Assembly: GCA_019693395.1 (NCBI GenBank)
Contig: JAAMXP010001623.1
Span: forward strand, 1 to 18,159
DNA length: 18,159 bases
Direction: 5' to 3'
DNA from: Ettlia oleoabundans
Taxonomy: Eukaryota; Chlorophyta; Chlorophyceae; Chlamydomonadales
The number at the start of each line of letters is the position of its first letter. Position 1 is the stretch's first letter. Positions 1 to 10,300 of this stretch are shown here, piece after piece. Made by a program: the position numbers and the translations under genes. The notes below the pieces were generated by a model that saw only the letters and a list, made by a program, of their open reading frames with translations, had not been told where the DNA came from and did no database searches.

Positions 1-245
1 GGGTGGGGCGGCGCTTCTTGTGAAATCCTGTTAGGGCTTGAATCCGACCTGATGGACAGATGCAGTCGCATAGACCTATAAGTTGGAAATCAACATTTGC
101 AATGCCAAACCTCGCCATAATACACCAAAAATGGCGATGAGTGACGACACTACGGGGCACCTACCGACACCAACTCCCCACGCCCCGCAGTGCTAGTATG
201 GCACACCTCGCCTTCCTCCCTCCCTCCCTCAACCCACCCAATCCA
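1..245. other. Left edge, downstream of phytochelatin synthase
   Basis: This is either the 3' flank of the synthase or an intron leading to a further exon. Two possible minus-strand acceptors (AG at 48-49 and at 30-31) are visible, but neither downstream frame could be matched to the plant C-terminus. No TGTAA or AATAAA signal is seen on the minus strand here. Confidence 0.5.
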
Positions 246-1014
246 CTAACCTGAGTGGCTGCTAGTGTCCAGCATCGCCAGCACTTCCTGCCTCAGCTCC
301 GTCCTGCCAATCTCCCGCCACACCTCCTTGGGGGCCATCAGCAACAGCATGCAGATGCGCTCCAAGGTTAGGTCCTCCTTCACAGCAGGCTCAGCAGCTG
401 AGGCGGCCAAGGTGGGTGCTGAGCTGGCAGCGGCGGTGGCCCGCAGGTCATCTGAGGAGGATGAGGAGGGGGGAGGTGTGGCAATGGCGGCGGCTGTAAA
501 TGCAGAAGTCTGCAGCTGCTGGGCCTGCTGCGGCGCTTGTGTCCCCTGCTGATGCTGCTGACGCAGCGGCCCCAAACCTCCGCCCTCTCCTGCATCTCCC
601 GCCGCTTCCACCGCTGCTGCTGGTGCTGCCGCTGCATCTGCCAGTGCCGCAACCCCCCCAGTGTCGCCGCAAGAGGTAGGGCCGCAGCAGGGGGCCTCAT
701 CTGCTGCCACGGGAGTGTAGCAGTTTCTGGCCAGCACTTGGTCCAGCTCTGTACTGCCCTGCCGCCGTGGTACTGCCGCCGACACCGCCCCAAACAGCGG
801 CATGCCCCGCAGCTCCCTCAAGAAAGTGTGCACCGCCGCTGTCTGCACGCAGACGCCCCCGTGGGTGCTGCTGCCGGCCGTGCGCACCGCCACAAACTTG
901 CGCAGCGCGGGCAGCGGGGCAGCGGAGGCGGCGGAGGCAAGGATAGAGGCTGCAGTGGCATCGGGAGCCAAGGCGGCTGCAGCTATCACGCCACGCATCT
1001 CCTCCAGGAGGTAA
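246..1014 (-). other. Variable C-terminal region of phytochelatin synthase (exon 8)
   Basis: One 769-nt exon encodes residues 250-505. It opens with a helix-like segment ([17 protein letters not shown]), then a stretch rich in Ala, Pro, Gln and Ser. Near the end the segment [13 protein letters not shown] resembles the plant C-terminal LLLALPPETW block, so the C-terminal domain is kept but inflated by low-complexity sequence. There are six cysteines in the exon, three of them clustered as Cys359, Cys360 and Cys365. In plants the C-terminal cysteines are thought to help metal sensing or stability; that role here is inference. Confidence 0.8.
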
Positions 1015-3903
1015 CTGCAGAGCAAGGGCAGGTAGTGAAGAAAACCAGCGTATGGAAACTGGGGTTGCATAGGCTTCTGGTTGCATAGGCTTCTACCACG
1101 TTTTATAGTAGAAATGTGCGCAAAACCGTCTTCTATCTTGTGTGTGCATCTTATACTGCCGATGCTAACTGTGCTTGGCAGACGGGAACCAACAGAGCAT
1201 ACAAAATTTCGGCAGAAGGAGAAGGCTAACTGCAGGAAGCTAGCGGGGAGCTGCATGGAAGCTGGCAGGAACAACGGACGAGAGCAAACCGCACAAGCGA
1301 GCAGCCTGCTTGGGTGAACCTGCTGGCTGGTGCCACGGCTTGCAGTAACACGGCGCAGGCAAGCATATTGGTACGTTTTGCAGCGGTACGCACCTGTTGG
1401 CCTGGTGCCAGTGCTCGTCCCGCACGTCAAGAGTGAAGAGCACTGAGTCGAGGCGGGGGTGGCGGCCCATGCGCATGAAGCCACGGGGGCGGCCAGTGGC
1501 GGGATCGATGCGCGCCATGGCGCTGCGGCACGGGCAGCGGTGGGTGGGTGTGGGGTGTGGTGGTGGTGGTAAATGGGTGGGCGAGGTGGTGGGGAGGATG
1601 GGGCCGTAGCTCAAAACACAGGAGGTAAAAAGAAAGGTAGGGATGCAGTACTCCCTGCCACCTGCCCACCCCATTTGTACCCCACCCCAATTACCGCAAG
1701 CTACCAACTCACTTGTAGAGCATGTTCAGAGGCACCCAATGTGGCGGGTACTTGAAGCGAGCCGTGTCCAGTATGAGCACAAGGTCCTCCTTTGCGCTGT
1801 ACCCGCCAATAGGACTGAAGTGGCCGTCACCTGCAGCGGGCGGGAATCATTCGGGTTGATTTCTCAGGGAGCGGGTGCGGTGTCTTTTCCATGCGGCCAA
1901 TGTGGCTGTCGCATGCGTTGGTTGGGTTGTGTTCAAGGTCCACCTGAGGTTATCAAGAAGTCTTGTCATTCTTCCAATCGCACACTATGCCCACAAGCCA
2001 CTTTTCCTCAACTTCTTGCTTAATTCTCCTGAGTATGACCTCCTTACCGCCTGACTGGCTGTCAGTTCCTTGGCAATCAAGCATTCGAAACTTCTGCCCA
2101 CCTGTTTGGTTGAACTCCTTGCGGCTGTACGACACGATGATGTGCTCCTGTGCCGAGCTGCAGGCGTCAGCCACCATGCCCCTGAACTCCTCCACACCCA
2201 CTGAGCCATAAGGGTATACCTCAACCCGTGCGCCGTTGCACCGCGCCAGGCAGGCAGCCTGCAACGGTGGGTTCCAAGGCAGGTGGTGATGGCAATGTCA
2301 CCCAGCAGGCGGGTTTGCGGGGAGAGGGGTTTGCAGCACTGGATTGCATGTTATGCACCCCTCGCAACCAATGATTGCTCTAAAAGCGTTGCCGCATGGA
2401 ACGGCGGTGCCTATCTACCCACACTCTCACACATCAGTCATTTTCCCACTTCCAGCTATTCTCCCTCTTTCAGCAAAGAATGCACCCCCCCTCTCACACC
2501 TAACCACCGCACAACCCACACGAGGACACCCCACATGAAAGTACAGCCGCCCTCACCTGTGTCAGCGTGATGCCCTCCTCCCGCACCTTGGGCAGCGGGT
2601 GGCAGCAGTCCAGCATTTCTTCATGAAACCTACGGTACCATGTGGCAAGAGGCGGTATCATGTTCACGGGAGAGTGATGCCATGAACCAGGACCAAGTAG
2701 TACCCATGAGGCACGAGCAGGCGTTGCCAATGGGCAATGGCAAAAGCCAGGCAGGAGTGCCAGCCAGTTGGTACATAAGTGACAGCCAGCCGTATCATCA
2801 CGTGCTAGCCCAGATTCACCAATCACGGGCTGCCAGCTCATCAGCGCCTGGGCACCAGCCCGTTGAAGGTGAGCACCCATTTGCCACCCAAGTACCAATC
2901 GATTGGTATGCAACTATACACCTAACGCAGTGCAGGTGATGTGGGAGAAGTCCATGAGTTACTGAACTTTCACAACAGTGCTAGGTGTTCAAATTAGTTT
3001 TCCTTCCGAAGAAGTGCCAAAGTGTTCAAAGTAGGACTTTTTCTTATCCGTACCAGCCAGCCGGCTCACCAGCGCCACGGTCCCTTCCAAGTTCGACGCG
3101 GGTCGATGTTGAGGGTGTTGAGGGTCATGGCCAGGGAGGCAAGGCCGCAGTACGCAGGCTCATCCTGCAGCGGTACAGCAGTACAAGATCAATACAACGG
3201 GCACATGGCATACGGCAGTACATCGGGAGCAGCTGCTTGGCACATCTGACCGCAGTCCCTGGCCGCAATCCTGCTAACATCACACCTACAGCCATTCGCA
3301 GCAGCCCGAGCCCAACCACATTCTTGCAACACAGTCACTCATACATCCGTCTACTCACACAACACCCGGCTGCATTAAGCCAACCACACCTAGCTGTTAA
3401 GCCTGCCATTGAGTCCACCCGCCACACAAACACCAAATGACAATTTCCACATGCACAATAGCACCCACCTGCGTACGAAACTGCTCTATGAGCTTGAAGA
3501 AGTTGTTTACTGTGCCTGATGCCAGCGCCTCTGCAAACACCTGCTTGCCTGCACGATGATAGTGGTCCAGAAATTCCACATGTGTCATGCATACCACTGA
3601 CTGGCTTGCTTGTTTGTTCGTGAGTAGGGCTCGCGGGAGTGGGGGCCACAAATGGCAACATGCTGACGGGATGTAGGAGGGTCAGCAGATGCAGGCAGCA
3701 GCGGTGCAGCATGCCTAACATCGAAGCATGATGGAAAGTTGCATGGTACATGAACAATTACAGAGCAGTTAACTGAGAGGGGCGGCCAACACCAACAGGG
3801 CCCTACCTCGCTCCGAGGCAAACTCTATCGCAGGCGGTGAAGGCAGCTGGCGCTTGTAGAAAGTGCGGGAGAAGCCCGGGGGTGCCAGTGGCTTGCTTTC
3901 CAT
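246..3903 (-). CDS. PCS1: Phytochelatin synthase (glutathione gamma-glutamylcysteinyltransferase), eight exons
   Basis: This enzyme joins gamma-Glu-Cys units from glutathione to build phytochelatins, cytosolic peptides that chelate Cd and other metals. Exons read leftward: 3903-3807, 3548-3469, 3164-3070, 2629-2557, 2258-2102, 1830-1713, 1522-1394, 1014-246. All seven introns are GT-AG, phases match, and the product is 505 aa, close to the usual plant length of about 480-500. Family blocks seen in order are [59 protein letters not shown] and GRPRGFM. The catalytic triad of the papain-like fold is present as Cys65, His171 and Asp189, each nine residues after Arabidopsis PCS1 Cys56, His162 and Asp180. 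The start at 3903 was chosen because it has A at -3 and G at +4 and lies just before the conserved block. The same frame is open upstream to 4254, so an N-terminal extension is possible. The stop at 246-248 may instead be spliced away. Confidence 0.93.
1065..1094. repeat. Tandem duplication of a 14-nt unit in intron 7 of phytochelatin synthase
   Basis: The unit TTGCATAGGCTTCT occurs at 1065-1078 and again at 1081-1094, separated by GG. It lies in the intron 1015-1393 and looks like a replication-slippage product. Confidence 0.85.
1394..3903 (-). other. Catalytic domain of phytochelatin synthase (exons 1-7)
   Basis: Exons 1-7 encode residues 1 to about 249, the conserved N-terminal phytochelatin synthase domain that is sufficient for transpeptidation in plants. 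The catalytic Cys codon is at 3149-3147 (exon 3), the His codon at 1822-1820 and the Asp codon at 1768-1766 (both exon 6). The constant offset of nine residues to the Arabidopsis triad shows that no exon is missing or gained between the three sites. Introns occupy 3549-3806, 3165-3468, 2630-3069, 2259-2556, 1831-2101, 1523-1712 and 1015-1393. Confidence 0.92.
2893..2908. repeat. Perfect 16-bp palindrome in intron 3 of phytochelatin synthase
   Basis: TACCAATCGATTGGTA reads the same on both strands. One such palindrome in a window of this size is only mildly unexpected, and its intronic position gives no hint of function. Confidence 0.8.
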
Positions 3904-4371
3904 GTTGAGCGAGCTGGCTGAAGCCTGCTGTGCGGTGGCGGGAGCGGCGGCGCGGTGCCGCCAGGCGCGGGACTCAGAGCCTAGGAGGCACTTGTTGTTT
4001 GTTGTCAAGAGCTTGGAGAAGTCGAGAAGGCGTCGGTCTCCCTTGCGCAGCGCCCAACGAAGCATCACGGCAGAGGCATCGGCGGAACTGCCGGACCGGC
4101 GCCCAAACTGCCTCCCGCGCGATATCGTGGGTTTGAAGGTAGTCTGCATGTGCAAATCAGCATGTATTCCCATCTGGCTTAAAAAGTGCTGCACACCTGG
4201 AGCGTGCCGCGTGCCCATGTCATCGGCAGCAGCACAAAAGCAGGGGAAGGGCATTGCCCATCAACCGTTTCATTTGCTTGCACAGATTCGGCGGCCAACA
4301 GGCCGCCTGGAAGTGCTGCGTGTATGAAGTAGTCGACTGTTGCACGCTGCAGGCCTCAGGAGTGGCTTGTA
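3904..4371. promoter_or_regulatory. Divergent intergenic region between phytochelatin synthase and the PRAF-like gene
   Basis: The two genes point away from each other and their proposed start codons are 468 bp apart, so this stretch should carry both promoters and both 5' UTRs. I see no clear TATA box on either strand. The minus strand is open in the synthase frame from 4254 down to 3904, with in-frame ATGs, one of them at 4065; this could be a longer synthase N-terminus or simply 5' UTR. The plus-strand start at 4372 is tentative, so the right border may move. Confidence 0.5.
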
Positions 4372-7300
4372 ATGGCGTCCGTAGGACCAGGGAGCTTATG
4401 CTACCTGGTAGGTCACGCTGCGTGCCTGGGAGTTTGATCTAGGCCGCTGAACTTCTCCACTTGCGCCACCTTGCGAGCTTTAGGAGTCGTACCTGCTCCC
4501 GGCGAAAACGGTGAATTTAGTGGGACGCCCACCGCATCTAGCGGCCGCAACATACGCAACAACCACAGGCCGCCCCAGGCCTAGGGCGCCGGCCTGGTTG
4601 GTATGGTGCCTCCCTTGATTAGCTTGTTCTGCTGGCTTTGCAGGCTGGACATGTTGTGAGCGAATCTGATGTGCTTCCCAGCTCGCTCAAAGGCAGCAAG
4701 AGGCCGTTGGAGGAGGCCCTGACTGCGTTGCGGAAGGTGCGAAGGGGCAGTCGGTGACATCCGTTAAAGACCGCTGTGCGGCATGACTCGAGTAACCGAC
4801 AGCACCACCGCGTGCATTCACAGCTGAATGATAGTCTGGTTTGCAGGGCACTTTGCTGTTGAAGCACGGCCGGCATGGCAAACCCAAGGTGCATTTCTTC
4901 CGTGTGGGTGGTTGCGACACGGTGCTCAAATGGCGCTCGGCCTCTGGTTCAGTCAAGCAGGTATGTTCCCTGGCCCCAGCAAGACCAGAGAACCTGCACA
5001 CCTGCTTCGATAAGCGTTGCGCAGCTCTGTCGCCTTTTTCTGGGTTGTGGGTGCTGCTCAATCAATACATCTTCTCAGGTGGCTTCCCGCCGAAGCTCCT
5101 GGGGCATTGCTTATGTGTCGCCTGCTGCCACATATGGAGCTGATGTGGCGATCTGGCCCAACCTGGGTGCCACCGCTGCAGGTGCGCCTACGCACTGTCA
5201 GCGAGGTAGTGGCGGGGCAGACGACCGAGGTATTCAAGCGGTACCCTCTCCGGGAAGCTGCCTGCTCCTTTTCTCTGCGGTATCGCGATGATGACGGCAG
5301 CAGCCGAACCTTGGACCTCACAACCGCTGATGAGAAACAGTTTGAGCTGTGGTTTATTGGGCTGCACGTCGTGGCAGCGCGGCTGCAAGCCCTGGGCACT
5401 CCCGTAGCACCCAGCGGTCCTGGTGCCGGCATCGGACTGCCGCAACCGCCACCTGGCAGCGGCGGCATCTCCCCTGCTGACCTGGCGCAGTACGTCAGCA
5501 GCCGACTGGAGCAGGTGCGGACCTTTCCTTGGCTGATGCTGGCTGTTTCCTTGGTAGTTATTCGTTGCCAGTGCTTATCAAACCCTACATGCATACAACA
5601 TGGCTTTACTCATATTGCATTACTTGTCATGCCTTGACTACTGGCATACGGTTTCCCGAGCCATTTTGCGCTCGGCCGCTGCACATGCCTCATGCCTCAC
5701 TCTAGGCGCTTCCCTTCCATCTCCCTCCCTCCTGCCCGTAGCAACAGGTGCCTGGCCCGGTGTGCATCTCAGTTGCAGAGCGGGTCCCATACGATCTGCT
5801 GGCCTGGGGCTCAGCACAGCGTGCGCCCCCCGTTGCAGTCAGCATGCGGTCGGTTCTCGGAGTTGTGGAGGAGTGCTGGCAACGGCGCAGCCAGCCGGGA
5901 TTGGCGCCTGGTGGCGTAGCGCTGGATGCCTACCGGGCTGCTGTGGGCCGCAAGCACGCCGCAGTTATCACCGCCACTGGCGCGCTGTACACTTGGGGAG
6001 AGGGGCGGGGTGGCAAGCTGGGTCTGGGGCATGATCAGGACCAGCCGCAGCCACAGCGCGTGCGGCACGTGCTGGAGGGCCAATGCGTGGTGGCAGTGGC
6101 ATGTGGCGATGACTGCACCGCCGCACTGACAGATGGCGGTGAGCTGTTCATGTGGGGCCGCCTTCATGTGGACAGCCGACCGCAGATGGTGCCGCTACAA
6201 GTGCGTGGCGACCTGCGCGGGCGCCAAGTTGTGCAGGTATGCGGTTGGGCAGCGCTTTAAGTCGGGGTGCGCTGAACACAAACTGGATCTGATCACTTGT
6301 TGTGACTGTTGCAGTATTGTCAGTGTCTATGGGGTTCTCCGTATGTGGAACTGTTGTGTTACCTTGCCTCCATTTGTTGCCCCCCCTTGCTCCCCCGGCA
6401 TATGCATTTTGGCTGGTTGTGCGTGTTCTATACTTGTGCCAGATCATGATTCAACGTGATGCCCGTCCCGTTGCCCTCACTTGCTCAAGCACCTGTTTAT
6501 GCGCCCGCCTGCAGGTCTCCTGCGGCCCATTCCATTGCGCCGCCGTGTCTTCAGATGGCCAGCTGTTCACCTGGGGGGAGGGCTTTGGCGGCAAGCTGGG
6601 GCACGGGGACCAGAGCAACCGCGCCCAGCCCACACTGGTGGTGGCGCTGGCGGGGCGCCAGGTCCTGGAAGTTGCCTGTGGAGTGTGGCACAGCGCTGCC
6701 ATTGTGGCGGAGCCAGAGGGCAGCCCTTACGCCCCTCTTGCCCTGGGAGTTCAACACCACCAGCAGCAACAGCACAGCCCGCTGAAAGCAGAGGGCAGCG
6801 GCGTGGCCATTGATGGGCTGATTGGTGGCGATGCGGCGGGTTTGCCCCCTGCCAGCCCCCCACACCTGCCCGGCGCTGTGCACCACCACCGCAACAACAG
6901 CACAAGCTCGGCTTTTTCAGAGGTGCTGCTGCTGATCAAGAGATGGGGACTGTGATATCAACCTCCCTATCTCTCTTGCATGTATTGTCAGCTGCAGCAG
7001 AAGAGCTTGGTGCTATTTCAGCCATGTTTTAGCAGTCCAAGCTACCTGCACACATGCTTACCCGGCTTCGCTTGCCCTGCTGCCTGATCGCATGCCCGCT
7101 GCGCAAATCTCTCTATACAATGGTGTGCGTCTCATCCACTCTGCTGTTTTTGCTTATTCAGGTGCTGGTTTGCCTGCCATCTGTCATTCATCTGCCTGCC
7201 CCTGTGCCTTGCCTGCTCACTTGGTGCCTATATTTTGGCTGCAGGCATCTGTGTTCCACGATGGAGTGGGGGGCTCCCTTTATACTTGGGGTGGCGTGAA

Positions 7301-10300
7301 CGAGTCGGTGGCGTTTGGAGCAAGCGAGAAGCGGGACAGCAATAAGGGGTGCCTGGGACATGGCGAGGCTGATCTGTACCGCGGCCAGCTGCTGCCGGTA
7401 CGGGTGGGCGGCGCGCTGGAAACTCGGCAAGGTGAGGGCAGCAGTGGCCGGTGCTCCAGCCTGGCTGGTCGTTTGCAACATGTGGCGTTGTTTGGCGTGA
7501 GCTGGGAGGTGAAGGATCTGCGCGAGCAAGGGGCTGTTGCGAGTTGGTTGGAGGTGCATGTTAGGCTACGGGCTCTGGCATCGCCAGCGGCAGCCAAAAG
7601 CCTTAAAGTTGTTTGCCAACTGAAGGAACCTGTGGTGTGCCTGCCAGTCGAGGCCCTGCGCCCCTGCTGGCTGCTTCTCCCTTCTCTAGAATGCTGCTAT
7701 GGCGAATAGGTGCCTTTGCGTCTGCATTCGTCACTCTGTAAGCTTTTGGGTTATTCCACCACCCGTGCCCGTCCTCGCCCTGCCTCACATGCTGCAGTCC
7801 GCCATGTGGCGGCAGGCTCCCACCTGACGGTGGCTGTCACTACCGGCGGGCGCGTCTTTCAGATGGGTGCCACCGGCGCCTCAGTCCCTGCCAAGCACTG
7901 CCCCTGGGAGGGAGCAACGCTGCCGGAGCTTGTGAGGGGGCAGCTGCAGGGTGCGTACCTGCTGGCTCGATGGCTGCTTGGGTAGTTTGCTGGGTTTTGG
8001 GAGCGGTGGTTTTCTCCGTCAGCAACAGCGCGTATCACATCAGTTCAATCTTAGCTGGTGCAATTTTTGTAGGCTGTGACAACACGGTTTGACTGTGTCT
8101 CCCACTGCGTTAGTCCGCTCACTGTGCGTGCAACAATGCACGCCCTACCCACCAGGCACTAGGCGCCTACTCGCACCGCCTGAACTTGTTACGCTACTGC
8201 TCATCCTTCTGTTCTTGCCTGCAGGCTATTTCATTGAAGAGGTGGCTTGCGGCATGCACCATGTTGTGGCAATAGGCCGGCCAATGGATCGCAAGCAGGG
8301 GCGCCCCGCAGAGCAGGCGACACGCACCGCATTTGCCTGGGGTCGTGGCTCGGAGGGGCAGCTGGGGGTGCGGGGATTCGACGACAGCGCTGGCCCACTT
8401 CTTGTGGAGGGGCTGAAGGGGAGGCATGTGCTGCAGGTGTGTGGGCTGTTTGGGTGGGTTGCCTGCTCATGGCTTGTCGGCTGGTTGATGAGGTGGCTGA
8501 GGCTGCTGGCCGGTGGTTGGCGTGCATTTGGGAAGCCTGCCAGTGCGAGGGGTAGCATGCATAGCCTTCATGCTGCTACAACTGTGCAACGCAGCAGCTG
8601 TTGAGCCAGTAGTCCCCCGCTGCTGCTGCTGCTGGTGGCAGTACTACTCTCTTTGGTGTCGTGTCACACCCCATGCTGCCACCCTTCCTCTTTCGTACAA
8701 TTGCAGGTGGCTTGTGGCGGCAGCAACACGCTGGCTGTGTGTGAGCACGACATGCGGCGGTGGGAACCCGATAACAAGGAGGAGGCTGAGGCGGCATGCA
8801 AGACGCTGTTTGCGCTTGCTAGCGAGCCCAAGCAGCCACGCAGCCAAGCGTCAGGCGATGGCGACACGCAGGGGATGATGCGGGCTGAGAGCCGGCGTGC
8901 CACCGATCGCGGCACTATGGGCGGAATGGTGCGGCGCAGCTTCAGCATGATGGGGGGCACACGTTCGGGCAGCATGAGCGTGGGCAGCGGGAGCGGCGTG
9001 ATTGCTGGCGCCCCCAGTGGCGGGGCGCCGGATCTGTCCAGGGTCAGTAGTGGCAGCGCTCGCAGCGTGCACAGCCTGGGGGGCGCAAGCGCCGCAGGCA
9101 GCGCGCGTGGAGGGCTCGGCAGCCTTGGCAGCGGCGGAGCGCCATCCTTCACCACCCACACCTATTCGTACATGGCCTCCCACCCCCGACCAGGCATCGG
9201 CCAGCAACCGGTGCAGCTGTCGCTGTCGCTGCCACCCGGCAAGCTGCAGCGCATGCGCAGCGACCGCACCACCAGCAGCCACATGTCAGCTCCCACAGAT
9301 GGCAGCGCCGCTGGCGGACACCGGGTGGTATCTCTGGGCAGTCCGGTGAAATCCGGTGGCCCCAACGGCGGAAGCTATGCACGGCGCAGCACATACGGCG
9401 CCGTGACCGGCGGGCACTATGGCAGCGGCATGTCGTCGGCTCGCAGCTTTACCGCTGGCATGGGCGGCGGCATGAACGGTGCGCCCAGCTATGGCGGGCG
9501 CAGCGACTTGAGCAGTCTGTCGTCCTGGCAGCACCGCCCGCTGTCGGATGATGATGCCTGCATTGCAGAGCCTGAAGGTGGGTGGCGCTTCCTCCTAGCA
9601 AGAAGAGGCCACATAAGCGGTGTTTTGGTCGTAATACCTTTATCGCTATGGATTAGTCACGGATCAGCACAGTTGTTATGCACGCTGCAACCAGAGTGGC
9701 CTGCATTATACCTAGGCTCTCTCTGCGCTTCGCTCTTCGACATGCCTTGGTGCTCTGCTCTGCTGCCTTTGCAGCCGACAGTGGGGGCGGTGCTCTGGCG
9801 GCGGTGGCCGCAAACCGCCGTGTGTCCAGCGCTGATCTGACTAGCCCCCTGGATGATGTGCGGTCCGGCAGCAGCTCTGTGGTGCTTCACGAGGAGTTGG
9901 CGGAGAAGAACCGCATTATAGAGCGGCTGCAGGTGCAGTACAGGGCAGTACCAGGGGAGTTGGGGCAATACGATCGGGTTTTTCTACGGACGGCAAGCTG
10001 TGCACACGGCATGCACAGTACATGCAGTGTGCGGGTTGAGGCTCGTTCCACAAGTCCGCGCACATCAGCATGGCTTGGCTGTCTTGTCATCGCTTTCGCA
10101 GGCTTGAACTTTGGCCGCTTGCAGCAGATGTGTTCTTCACATGCCATAGCGGCTTCAAACTCGTTTTGTATCATGCCAAACATCGGTTTCCTTGCCTGTT
10201 CCTCTTGCAGTGGAAATTGGAGAAAATGCAGCGCCAACAGCAGCACCACATTGTGCCGCTCGGAACAGGCGGGGACCACCCATCTGCGGTAGGAACAGCG

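Noticed and set aside
265..1088. Long plus-strand ORFs of up to 183 codons opposite the last phytochelatin synthase exon
   Set aside because: They are antisense shadows of a GC-rich coding exon, have no recognisable domain, and the minus-strand reading matches the synthase C-terminus.
3904..4371. Animal-type metal-response core TGCRCNC (TGCACAC at 4190) and GTAC copper-response cores near the synthase
   Set aside because: Both motifs are short and degenerate; GTAC occurs throughout the window at about the rate expected by chance.
4254..4442. Small plus-strand ORF upstream of exon 2 of the PRAF-like gene as first exon
   Set aside because: Its frame does not join exon 2 in phase; the overlapping ATG at 4372 with a GTAGGT donor does, though this is only tentative.
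8480..8510. C/D-box snoRNA-like TGATGA followed by CTGA in an intron of the PRAF-like gene
   Set aside because: The boxes are only about ten bases apart and there is no terminal stem, so it cannot be a snoRNA.
9578..9840. Read-through of exon 10 of the PRAF-like gene into the following open frame
   Set aside because: The donor GAAG|GTGGGT and acceptor at 9774 restore the frame into the coiled-coil exon; the read-through tail looks like intron.
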